A DNA stretch of 64,000 nt from an uncultured Fusobacterium sp. (GCF_905200055.1 NZ_CAJKIS010000008.1:1-64000), one strand, 5' to 3'. Counted from the stretch's first letter, positions 28,151 to 35,504 are shown. Translations and numbers: made by a program. The notes: generated from the letters alone by a model not told the origin.

Positions 28151-28183
28151 AAAAAAACACCAAAATTAAACTTTAATTTGATG
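28151..28183 (-). terminator. Intrinsic terminator in the cobalamin operon leader
   Basis: The transcript CAUCAAAUUAAA pairs with UUUAAUUUUGGUG (one bulge) and is followed by seven U. It sits downstream of the cobalamin aptamer and contains the stop codon of the 27-residue leader ORF. It may be the point at which the operon is switched off. Confidence 0.7.
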
Positions 28184-28249
28184 ATTGTAATAATATATAG
28201 TCATTCTTAATCTATTTTTATATATTTTTTGTTTACTAATGATGAACAA
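28166..28249 (-). CDS. 27-residue leader ORF behind the cobalamin riboswitch
   Basis: A TTG at 28249 is preceded by a near-perfect SD (GGAGGAG) six bases away and opens a 28-codon frame ending inside the following terminator. The peptide is basic (MFIISKQKIYKNRL...) and matches no family I know. The SD is partly paired with an upstream CTCCA, so aptamer folding could control its translation. It may be a regulatory leader peptide; a chance frame behind a relocated SD is also possible. Confidence 0.4.
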   Translation of the reverse strand: MFIISKQKIYKNRLRMTIYYYNHQIKV

Positions 28250-28322
28250 TTTTTTCTCCTCCATAAAATTTACTGGAGAGAAGTTGCTAACACTTCCCCG
28301 TCCCCGCAGGATAGTCGTAAAG

Positions 28323-28478
28323 TTTTTAAGGCAGGTCTCCTGACTCAGATTCTTCCTACTAACAAGCCTTCCCAAAATAATTCAGTGGTATTCTTGCTTT
28401 CATCATCTTTACAGTGGCGGGACCGTGTAAGCTTTGCACTTAACTTCCCTTTTAATTGTATAATACAAACCTTAAAAA
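28323..28478 (-). ncRNA. Cobalamin riboswitch
   Basis: The aptamer is read on the minus strand. Outer P1 arms UUUUUAAGG (28470-28478) and CCUUAAAAA (28323-28331) enclose the conserved elements: AGGGAA, then CCCGCCACTGTAA, an internal ACCACTG with TTGGGAAGG, and the 3' AGTCAGGAGACCTGCC. These match the B12-box architecture. It lies between the operon promoter and cbiP. The expression platform appears to be the region 28150-28322 with the SD-sequestering stem and terminator. Confidence 0.93.
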
Positions 28479-28499
28479 TTTTATTTTTATCTTATGTCA

Positions 28500-28528
28500 A
28501 TTATACATTCTATTAATACATTAGTCAA
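28500..28528 (-). promoter_or_regulatory. Sigma-70 promoter of the cobalamin operon
   Basis: TTGACT (28523-28528) and TATAAT (28500-28505) on the minus strand have 17-bp spacing, about 20 bp before the riboswitch P1 arm. Bases 28529-28626 hold nothing else recognised. Confidence 0.85.
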
Positions 28529-28626
28529 GTATTTTAAATACATAAACAGTTCTATTTTTTATCATAATATACTTTATTGATGCTTATTTATTTTCTTATT
28601 TAGAACATTTATTTTCAATAATTAGG

Positions 28627-29469
28627 TTACAAAAAATTATTGTTATTAAGTTTTTTAAAATATATATTATACTCTAGCTCATTTAGTGGAAGATTAGCTA
28701 ATACTTTTAAAAGAATTTTTTTCATTAAAAAATTTTCTTTGCAAATAAAAATAGTATTAGATAATTTATTTAAAAGACTACCATTAATACAATTAGAAAA
28801 TTTTAAAATTATCACAATTAAAGAAAAAAAACAATTATCTGAATATAAAATTGTTGATTTTCTATTTAGATATTTTATTAAATAGTTAATATACCTTTCC
28901 AAAGTTATTTTAGAAATACTATCATTTAAAGCTATTATTTTTCCTATACTCCAAAAAAAATCTTCTTTCATATTAGGAAAAACATCAATTAATTTAATAA
29001 AAAATTTTATTGAATTTTCACTTCCAAAATATCCTAAAAGCATTATAAAATCTTTAATATATAAATTAAAAATAGGTTTATTTTTCAAAGAAATAATAAA
29101 TGTTTCTGTTTCCATCTTATCTAAAGAAAAATTTTTTGTAGAAAGCAATATATAATGCAAATGATTCAAGTAAGTTTCATTATATAAATTTTCTTTTATA
29201 AATTGCAGAAATAATTTTTGAAAAGAAACAACATTTTTTTCAGAAATTTTTATTTTTGATAAAAGATATAAATATCTGTAAGTTTTAAAATCATAAGAGA
29301 TCCTTATTTCATTTAATATCAAGGTATCAAGAGATATTTTTTTATTTTCATGTAAAAGAATAAACATTTTTTCTCTGCTTTTAATTTGTTTTAATAATAT
29401 AATTTTCTGATTTACCTTAAAATATTTTATATAAGAATCATAATAAAAGTTCAGTTGTTCAAAAAACAT
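28627..29469 (-). CDS. Hypothetical protein divergent from cas1
   Basis: The start is ATG 29469 (MFFEQLNFYY) with AGGAGG eight bases upstream. The 280-residue protein is rich in Ile, Leu, Lys and Asn, with repeated amphipathic helices (YLYLLSKIKISEKNVVSF; LKNKPIFNLYIKDFIMLLGY; FFIKLIDVFPNMKEDFFWSI). A helical-repeat (HEAT-like) fold is plausible. I see no catalytic motif, signal peptide or family match. It is transcribed away from cas1 with about 150 bp between, so a link to the CRISPR genes is open. Confidence 0.6.
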   Translation of the reverse strand: MFFEQLNFYYDSYIKYFKVNQKIILLKQIKSREKMFILLHENKKISLDTLILNEIRISYDFKTYRYLYLLSKIKISEKNVVSFQKLFLQFIKENLYNETYLNHLHYILLSTKNFSLDKMETETFIISLKNKPIFNLYIKDFIMLLGYFGSENSIKFFIKLIDVFPNMKEDFFWSIGKIIALNDSISKITLERYINYLIKYLNRKSTILYSDNCFFSLIVIILKFSNCINGSLLNKLSNTIFICKENFLMKKILLKVLANLPLNELEYNIYFKKLNNNNFL

Positions 29470-29625
29470 AAATTTTTCCTCCTTACACAATATATATTTA
29501 TATTATTTTAGTCTATTATTATTACAAAAAATTATTTTTATCTAAAAAGCAAAAAGTAATTTTTAGAAAAAAAAGTAATTTTTTAATGATATCCTATACA
29601 TAATAATGTTAAAAGGAGGAATAAT

Positions 29626-30609
29626 ATGGATCTATTTATAGAAAAAATAGGGACAAAAATCTCTTATGAAAAAGGGTATTTTATTTTAGAAAATAAAGAT
29701 GAAAAAACTAAACACCTTTCTTTTGACAACATAGATAATATACTTATAAACCAAGGTTGTACTCTTACTACAAACTTTATTAAAAATGCAATTTTAAAAG
29801 ATATAAACATCTATTTTATAGATGAGTATGGAAATATTTATGGTAATATTAGCAGTGTTATTTACAATATAAATCCTGAAATAAAAATAACTCAATTAAA
29901 AAAATTTCCAACTTCTTTTGGAAAAAATATTGGAAAGGAATGGATTATTGAAAAAATTAATAATCAAAAATCACATTTACAAAAAATATATTCAAGAAGA
30001 GGAATAACAAATAATTTCCTTGAGATAGAAAAAGAATTTAATTTTTTAATTGAAAATATCAGAAAGATAGATTTAAATTGTGAACAATATAATAATATTA
30101 TAATGGGATATGAAGGAAGAGCAAGTGTAGTATATTTTGAAAATATAAAAAAATTCTTACCTAAATCTTGGCAATTTGAAAAAAGAGAAACACAGGGAGC
30201 TACAGAACCTTATAATATTGTATTAAACTATATTTTTGGAGTTCTATATTTTAAAATAGAAAAATCTCTAACATTAGCAGGGTTAGATATTCAAATTGGA
30301 ATAATTCATTCATTAGGAAAAAATAGAAAATCCTTAGTTTACGATTTTATAGAGCCTTTTAGATTTTTAGGTTGGGAAATAACATTCCTATTATTTAGTA
30401 AAAAAATGTTAAATAAAAGTGATTTTGATTTAGAAGAAAGAAAAATAAATTCCAATGGTAAAAAAGTAATAATACAAGAACTTTATTCAAGGTTAAATAA
30501 TATCATTGAATATAATGGCAAAAAAATAAAATTTGAAGAAATAATAAGAAAAAAAGCTAATCTACTTGTAAAGGAATTGATGAAAGATGAAATATATAAT
30601 AAGTTATGA
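29626..30609 (+). CDS. cas1: CRISPR adaptation endonuclease Cas1
   Basis: This 327-residue integrase subunit of CRISPR spacer acquisition has an N-terminal beta-rich domain (residues 1-75, with FIDEYGNIYG) and a helical catalytic domain. Expected metal ligands are present: E163 in MGYEGRAS, H228 in GIIHSLGKNRKS, and D240/E243 in LVYDFIEPFR, so it looks active. AGGAGG precedes ATG. The following cas2 starts within its last 23 bases. No interference genes adjoin it. Confidence 0.95.
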   Translation: MDLFIEKIGTKISYEKGYFILENKDEKTKHLSFDNIDNILINQGCTLTTNFIKNAILKDINIYFIDEYGNIYGNISSVIYNINPEIKITQLKKFPTSFGKNIGKEWIIEKINNQKSHLQKIYSRRGITNNFLEIEKEFNFLIENIRKIDLNCEQYNNIIMGYEGRASVVYFENIKKFLPKSWQFEKRETQGATEPYNIVLNYIFGVLYFKIEKSLTLAGLDIQIGIIHSLGKNRKSLVYDFIEPFRFLGWEITFLLFSKKMLNKSDFDLEERKINSNGKKVIIQELYSRLNNIIEYNGKKIKFEEIIRKKANLLVKELMKDEIYNKL

Positions 30610-30877
30610 TATTAGTAGTTCAAAAATAAGAAAAGACTTTAGCGATTTTTTATTAAGTGAAAATTTTATAAGAATTCAAAAATCAGTTTTTATTGGTAAT
30701 ATTAAGAAGAAATATTTATTTAAAAAAATTCAAAATTGGATAGAAAATGTAGAAAATGAAAAAGATTCTATATTACTATGCCCTCTATGTGAAAATAATT
30801 TTAAAGAATCTTACTTTATGGGAAAAACTTTTGATATTGAAGATTTAGAATTATTTGAACAATTTTTATTTTTTTAG
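30587..30877 (+). CDS. cas2: Cas2, first copy
   Basis: This 96-residue small ferredoxin-fold protein, the Cas1 partner, has the family signature YIISYDISSSKIRKDFSDFL with the conserved Asp at position 8, then FIRIQKSVFIGNI. It overlaps cas1 by 23 bp. The C-terminal ILLCPLCENN has two cysteines not seen in the second copy at that spacing. A second cas2-like gene follows after 7 bp. Confidence 0.92.
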   Translation: MKYIISYDISSSKIRKDFSDFLLSENFIRIQKSVFIGNIKKKYLFKKIQNWIENVENEKDSILLCPLCENNFKESYFMGKTFDIEDLELFEQFLFF

Positions 30878-30884
30878 GAGAAAA

Positions 30885-31169
30885 ATGAAGATAATAATAA
30901 CCTATGATATTATAAAAAATAAAACAAGAAATGAAATTATAGAACTTCTTTTTTTCTATGGATTATTAAGAGTTCAAAATTCAGTATTTTTTGGTGATCT
31001 AAAAAAAAATAAAATTAAAAATATAATAAATGGAATTAAAAATATAAAACTAGAAGAAAATGACTCTATTTACATTTTTAAAATATGTGAAAAAGATTTT
31101 AAAAATATAAAATTCTTTGGTAAAAGTATAAACTTATACTATATTGAAAATGACTTTATATTTATTTAA
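30885..31169 (+). CDS. cas2: Cas2, second divergent copy
   Basis: This 94-residue protein starts at ATG 30885 with AGGAG on the stop codon of the first copy. MKIIITYDIIKNKTRNEII and LLRVQNSVFFGDLKK align with the first Cas2 and keep the Asp at position 8. The two proteins share only part of their residues, so this is an old divergence, not a recent duplication. Tandem cas2 genes behind one cas1 are unusual; a hetero-dimer or a specialised second role is possible. Confidence 0.88.
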   Translation: MKIIITYDIIKNKTRNEIIELLFFYGLLRVQNSVFFGDLKKNKIKNIINGIKNIKLEENDSIYIFKICEKDFKNIKFFGKSINLYYIENDFIFI

Positions 31170-31242
31170 TAAGATAATAAGAAATTTAAGTTGAAAAATT
31201 AATAAAAATGAATTATAATAAAGTAAAAATTATAAATAAACA

Positions 31243-31449
31243 ATTAGCGAAAACACTTATCACATAATTTTTTTTACTTTAAAATTAGAAATAACAAACT
31301 AAAATATTAACGACAAATAACAAAAAAATTAAAAAAAGTAGAAAAAAACTATATTTTTTTCATTAAATCTAGTGAAAAACAAAAGAGATTAGCGACAATA
31401 AAAACAGTTTTTTTATAGAATATAAGGTTATTTTAAATAAAATTAGCGG
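31243..31449 (+). repeat. Repeated ATTAGCGA motif in the CRISPR leader
   Basis: Four occurrences of ATTAGCGA or a one-base variant lie at 31243, 31306 (ATTAACGA), 31388 and 31442 (ATTAGCGG), the last abutting the first CRISPR repeat. The rest of 31170-31448 is very AT-rich with no ORF. They may be leader elements recognised during spacer acquisition, or remnants; both are inference. Confidence 0.5.
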
Positions 31450-31565
31450 TAAAAATAACTAACCAGTTATAATAAGGATTGAAACTAGTTTCTGGAGAAA
31501 GTCCGATTTCTCTCATTCTTTTCGTGATGTAAAAATAACTAACCAGTTATAATAAGGATTATAAA
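31449..31565 (+). CRISPR. One-spacer CRISPR mini-array
   Basis: The first repeat at 31449-31485 is 37 bases, contains the palindrome ATAACT-AACC-AGTTAT and ends in ATTGAAAC, as in many type I-B/III repeats. The 43-base spacer (31486-31528) is richer in GC than its surroundings. The second repeat (31529-31565) matches for 32 bases, then degenerates (GATTATAAA instead of GATTGAAAC), as usual for a terminal repeat. Leader end is therefore the cas side. Only one spacer remains. Confidence 0.85.
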
Positions 31566-31592
31566 TGTACTCTTTTTAGGGTACATTTTTTA
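31564..31592 (+). terminator. Terminator after the CRISPR mini-array
   Basis: AAATGTAC and GTACATTT arms with a T-rich loop are followed by TTTTT, immediately beyond the last repeat. It would end an array transcript and separate it from the CARF-like gene. Confidence 0.65.
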
Positions 31593-31659
31593 TTTATAGA
31601 CTAATTATGTTGAAAATCTACACTAAATAATCTATAATAATATCAAGTATTAAAACAAA

Positions 31660-31720
31660 TAACCAATTACTTTAAATTTGGTAATCTTTTGAAAAAAAGG
31701 TAATTGATTTATAGTATAAT
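31660..31720 (+). promoter_or_regulatory. Operator-like repeats and -10 box before the CARF-like gene
   Basis: ACCAATTACTTT (from 31662), GGTAATC (from 31680) and AAAGGTAATTGAT (from 31697) form one inverted pair plus a third half-site, directly upstream of TATAAT (31715-31720). The CARF-like product has a possible DNA-binding C-terminus, so autoregulation is conceivable. No good -35 box at 17 bp was seen. Confidence 0.45.
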
Positions 31721-31746
31721 CTATAAAAAGTTCATGGGGTGAGTTA

Positions 31747-33450
31747 ATGGAAAAAGATTATAGCAAAGTTTTAAATCAATTTAATAATTGCAGTACTGAA
31801 GAAAAAGAACTGCTATCTAAATATCTATATGAAGAGAATTTAACAGAAAAAGAGATTAAACAGCTAGAGAAAATTTATCTAAAAAATATAGGAAGACAAA
31901 AAAATCAGATAGAAGAAAAAATAGATACTGAAAAAATAAAAGGTTTAATATCTTGTGTTAGTTTTTCATATGGTGAAGAAAAAGAGAAATTTAAAGAAAA
32001 TATCTATGATAGAAATATAAATATATTTCCAAATTTAGATACATTTTTTCTATTATATACAGAACAAACTATAAATACATTTAATAGAATCAAAGAGAAT
32101 TATAGTGAGATTAATATCGTTGGAGTTTTAGTAACTGATTATACATTTCTTTCAATTCAAAATAGTATAAATGAAACTTTAAAAAAACTAAAATTAGACA
32201 AAAATAATTGCATTATAGACATAACTTTAGGAATGAAAATAATAACTATATGTCTATATAAATTGGCAGTTGAAAATGAGATAAAAGCTATAAATTGGCA
32301 GGAAATTCAAGTTAAAAAGTACAAAGAAAATGGACTAAAAAATATTCCCTTTAATTCAAAATTAAATATAATGATTGAGCCAAGAAGAGAAAATATGAGA
32401 TTTTATGTTGAAATCAATGATCTTTTGGAAAAATATAACTTTGAAGGGGTTGAAAGTTTCTATAATAGATTAAATAATGAAGAAATGCAATTTTTCTATA
32501 ATAATTTAGCTAAACTCTTCTCTTTTGAAGTGATGATAAATCTTGATTACACTGTTTTCTATAAAAGAGTTGAAGAATTCTTTATTAGTTTATGTGAAAG
32601 AAAAGAGTATAAAAGAGAGTTTAAATTACAAGTTAAAAAGTTTTTAGTAGAACTTTTAAAGGTAATTATATTAAATGAAGAGGGAGAAGAAATAGTAAAT
32701 TATCCTTGGTTAGATAGCTTCTTAAAAACTTTCCAAATATCTTTAGATGAAATAGAAGATGCTGCTTATTTCCTAAATGAATATAAAAAAGAGATATATT
32801 TCTATTTTGTACTTGAATATTTTAAAGGAAAAGTAAAAGATAATTCAGAGGAAAATTATTACTATACTAAATTTATAAACGATATTAAAAAGAATATTTT
32901 AAGTGAAATAGATATTAATGATAAAGAGTTAGAAAAAAATTTTATGAGAGAAAATGGAAAAATAAGAGATATCATTGAAATGAATATAAAAGAAAATTTA
33001 GAGGCTATGACTCCTGCAATCTCTTTAAAAGAAAACTTAAATGGAGAGTTTTATTTTAAAAATAATGAGACTTATATTGAAAAATACAATTTAAAAATAG
33101 ATATTAATAGTGATAAAAGATTAAAGTTTTTAAATAATAAAGGTGCTGATCTAATTCGTGAAATATTAAGTTCACCTAAAGACAGTTTGGGAAAAGATGT
33201 TTTGTTTAAAAAACTTGCTAAGTATAAAGTTGGAGAAAGTGAAGAGAATAGACAAAATAGATTTAGAAAGAATTTAGCAACATTTAAAACAAAAGTTGAA
33301 ACTTTCAATAATGCCATAAAGGAGATTGGAAAAGAGCAGGGATTAGAGTTAGAAGATATGCTTATATATAAAAAGGAAAAGAAATTATATGAGAAAAGTG
33401 ATAAAGCCCATTCTTTCTATGTAAATTCTAAATATTATATTTTAATCTAG
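31747..33450 (+). CDS. CARF-like domain protein next to the CRISPR locus
   Basis: A 567-residue protein of unknown function. Residues about 64-215 look like a CARF/Rossmann sensor: IKGLISCVSFSYG, FLLYTEQTINTFNRI, NIVGVLVTDYTFL and especially IIDITLGMKIITICLYKLA, which parallels the DITGGTK helix-start motif of CARF proteins. Residues 220-450 are mostly helical and unassigned. Residues 455-545 (LNNKGADLIREILSS ... FRKNLATFKTKVETFNNAIKEI) may form a winged helix. No HEPN RX4-6H motif or nuclease signature was found. SD GGGGTGAG precedes ATG. It may sense cyclic oligoadenylate or act as a regulator of the cas genes; no Cas10 is nearby. Confidence 0.55.
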   Translation: MEKDYSKVLNQFNNCSTEEKELLSKYLYEENLTEKEIKQLEKIYLKNIGRQKNQIEEKIDTEKIKGLISCVSFSYGEEKEKFKENIYDRNINIFPNLDTFFLLYTEQTINTFNRIKENYSEINIVGVLVTDYTFLSIQNSINETLKKLKLDKNNCIIDITLGMKIITICLYKLAVENEIKAINWQEIQVKKYKENGLKNIPFNSKLNIMIEPRRENMRFYVEINDLLEKYNFEGVESFYNRLNNEEMQFFYNNLAKLFSFEVMINLDYTVFYKRVEEFFISLCERKEYKREFKLQVKKFLVELLKVIILNEEGEEIVNYPWLDSFLKTFQISLDEIEDAAYFLNEYKKEIYFYFVLEYFKGKVKDNSEENYYYTKFINDIKKNILSEIDINDKELEKNFMRENGKIRDIIEMNIKENLEAMTPAISLKENLNGEFYFKNNETYIEKYNLKIDINSDKRLKFLNNKGADLIREILSSPKDSLGKDVLFKKLAKYKVGESEENRQNRFRKNLATFKTKVETFNNAIKEIGKEQGLELEDMLIYKKEKKLYEKSDKAHSFYVNSKYYILI

Positions 33451-33508
33451 AAATAATCAAATAAAAATGTTATGATTAAATAGATAAAAAATAGAGAGAA
33501 GTGATAAA

Positions 33509-34078
33509 ATGAGAGTACTTGGAATTGACCCGGGAACAGCTATTGTAGGTTATGGAGTAATTGATTTCGAAAAAGGAAAATACAATGTTGTAGACTATGG
33601 TTGTATATATACAGATAAAGATTTACCAATGGAGCAAAGACTTTGTGAAATATACGAACAACTAACAGAGCTTATAAAAAAATACTCTCCAGAACATATG
33701 GCAGTTGAAGAGCTGTTTTATTTTAAAAATAATAAAACTGTTATATCTGTTGGACAAGCTAGAGGGGTAATTTTATTATGTGGGCAACAAAATAAAGTTA
33801 AAATACAAGGTTATACCCCTCTTCAAGTAAAAATAGGGATTACAGGTTATGGAAAAGCTGAAAAGAAACAGGTTCAGTTAATGGTACAAAAATTTTTAGG
33901 AATGAAAGAGATACCAAAACCAGATGATGCTGCTGACGCTCTAGCTATAGCATTTACACACATCAATTCATTAAATAGTAATTTTGGTGAAAGTTTAAAT
34001 TTAAAATTAAGTACAAAGAATCTTCCTAAAGAGAAGTTGACAGCTAAGGAATATAGAGAACTTTTACTAGGAAAATAA
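33509..34078 (+). CDS. ruvC: Holliday junction resolvase RuvC
   Basis: This 189-residue endonuclease cleaves four-way junctions with RuvAB. Active-site acids are visible in MRVLGIDPGTAIVGYGV (first Asp), MAVEELFYFKNNKT (Glu) and PKPDDAADALAIAFTH (paired Asp). Length is usual. GAGAGAAG precedes ATG. It is 58 bp after the CARF-like gene, but it is a core housekeeping gene. Confidence 0.97.
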   Translation: MRVLGIDPGTAIVGYGVIDFEKGKYNVVDYGCIYTDKDLPMEQRLCEIYEQLTELIKKYSPEHMAVEELFYFKNNKTVISVGQARGVILLCGQQNKVKIQGYTPLQVKIGITGYGKAEKKQVQLMVQKFLGMKEIPKPDDAADALAIAFTHINSLNSNFGESLNLKLSTKNLPKEKLTAKEYRELLLGK

Positions 34079-34107
34079 AATTTACTAAAAAAGTAAGAAA
34101 TTAATTC

Positions 34108-34136
34108 TTGACTTTTTTTATAAGTTATTATATAAT
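34108..34136 (+). promoter_or_regulatory. Consensus promoter of a short transcript
   Basis: TTGACT (34108-34113) and TATAAT (34131-34136) with 17-bp spacing point rightwards into a gene-free stretch that ends at the terminator at 34188-34222. Confidence 0.75.
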
Positions 34137-34141
34137 TAGAG

Positions 34142-34222
34142 CATAAAGAATCCTTTCGAAAAGTATTTTAAATTTAACTTAACTAACAAAAAAGCTGCCA
34201 TAGTCTGAAGGTCAGCTTTTTT
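34142..34222 (+). ncRNA. Candidate small RNA of about 80 bases
   Basis: A near-consensus promoter is followed after roughly 50 bases by a strong terminator, with no ORF or SD between. The expected RNA begins near 34142 and contains CATAAAGAATCCTTTCGAAA before the hairpin. The alternative is leakage control behind ruvC. Function is unknown. Confidence 0.5.
34188..34222. terminator. Intrinsic terminator (both directions)
   Basis: AAAAAAGCTG and CAGCTTTTTT arms surround a 15-base loop containing a short GACC-type pairing. It serves the candidate RNA on the plus strand and could stop the GNAT transcript on the minus strand. Confidence 0.85.
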
Positions 34223-34257
34223 GTTTTTTTGATAATTTGTTATGAATCACAAAAACT

Positions 34258-34305
34258 TCTGCGTCTCAACAATCATAGTCCTTTCATCAAACTTCTTGAT
34301 TATTG
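34258..34305. repeat. Degenerate module of the dispersed repeat
   Basis: CTTCTGCGTCTCAACAATCA ... TTGATTATTGA has the same layout as the CTGCATCTCAAAAATAGTAGTC ... CTATTTTTGG module of copies C and D. Its stem sequence is changed but still self-complementary. It overlaps the last codons of the GNAT gene. Confidence 0.4.
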
Positions 34306-35451
34306 AAACTCTTGAATATAGTTTTTTTCTTTCTTAAATATAGTTCTCAAAATTTTTAAATCAATATTATCTATTCTAATTTTTTCTAATTCTAATAGTT
34401 CATCTATACTCATATACCCAGATAAAAGAGTTGCTAAATCTCTTATATCAATATCTATATTCCATTTATCTTCATTCTCTAATTTTTCTATATTTCCACT
34501 TCTATCTATTGAAAAAACACCATTATTTTCACTGATTATACTATCATTTACTTTAATTTTAAAATTGATATCCTTTATATTCAAATATGAAAAAATATTT
34601 TTTACATTTAAAATTCTAGCCAAAATATATGGATTCTCACTTTTTTCTACTTTTAATTGATTGGGAAAAAGAAAATTAAAATTACTTCCTTGAGGTGTAG
34701 TAACTTCAAGATCTGAATAGTACTCTTTAAAAGTTTTTAAAAATGCCAACATAGTTTTAGTTGTTTCAATATCAGAATAGAAAAATTCTCTAATAGATAT
34801 CTCTTCCTCTTTAAAATAACACATTAAATATCCTACTATCCTCTTCTCCTTATAAAAAGTATATATCTTTCCATTATCACTTTCAATCTCAGCTTTTATT
34901 CTAGAAAAATAGCTTTTATCTCTCTGTAAATATATTTTATTATCTTTCATTTTTCTATTATATAGTTCTATCATACTATTAAAATCATTTTCTTTAACCT
35001 TTTTTATCTCAATATCTTTACTAATGGTACTAAAAGGTATATCTTCCAGCTTAATTTTATAGTGTTCTAAACCACTAATATATCCAAAACCAAAATTACT
35101 ATATATTTCAGTATTAATTGGACTTAAAAAAACTATATCTATCCCTTTAGAAAAAGCATTATTCAAACTAAAATTCAGTAGTTTTTTCATATACCCTTTT
35201 CCTCTATATTCTGGAGATACAGCTACTGCAACTATATAGAAAGAGGGTAAAAGATTATTATTAAAGTTTATATTATATGGGTTTTCATGTAAAGATCCTT
35301 TTATCTGACTATCTTCTTCCAATATTAAAAAATTTTCTTTTTTATATATATTATTTAAATTTATATCTACGTGATCTACACTGTCTGTAAAATTTTCTAA
35401 CCATATCTCTCTTGCTAAATTGTAATCTTTCTCTGCTCCATATCTAATCAT
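34300..35451 (-). CDS. GNAT acetyltransferase, Eis-like
   Basis: This 383-residue Eis-type protein has an N-terminal GNAT domain with acetyl-CoA motif AVAVSPEYRGKGYMKKLL, then FLSPINTEIYSNFGFGY. A second GNAT-like domain spans about 150-270 and a C-terminal SCP2-like domain ends with LATLLSGYMSIDELLELEKI. Such enzymes acetylate amines, including peptides and some antibiotics; the substrate here is unknown. It is a single-gene unit pointing left, with its last bases inside a degenerate repeat module. Confidence 0.85.
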   Translation of the reverse strand: MIRYGAEKDYNLAREIWLENFTDSVDHVDINLNNIYKKENFLILEEDSQIKGSLHENPYNINFNNNLLPSFYIVAVAVSPEYRGKGYMKKLLNFSLNNAFSKGIDIVFLSPINTEIYSNFGFGYISGLEHYKIKLEDIPFSTISKDIEIKKVKENDFNSMIELYNRKMKDNKIYLQRDKSYFSRIKAEIESDNGKIYTFYKEKRIVGYLMCYFKEEEISIREFFYSDIETTKTMLAFLKTFKEYYSDLEVTTPQGSNFNFLFPNQLKVEKSENPYILARILNVKNIFSYLNIKDINFKIKVNDSIISENNGVFSIDRSGNIEKLENEDKWNIDIDIRDLATLLSGYMSIDELLELEKIRIDNIDLKILRTIFKKEKNYIQEFQ

Positions 35452-35504
35452 CTTTTCACCTCATTATATTAAAACCTATTTTAATAAATTATATTTCAAA
35501 AAAA

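Noticed and set aside
28625..28885. Plus-strand frame opposite the hypothetical gene near cas1
   Set aside because: It lacks an SD and is antisense to a longer frame with AGGAGG.
31747..33450. A HEPN RNase (RX4-6H) in the CARF-like protein
   Set aside because: I searched the sequence by eye; the only histidine near the C-terminus has no Arg at the proper distance, so no nuclease call is made.
34265..34310. Terminator for the Eis-like gene at its own 3' end
   Set aside because: The hairpin here has no T run on the minus strand; the real terminator is likely the one at 34188-34222.
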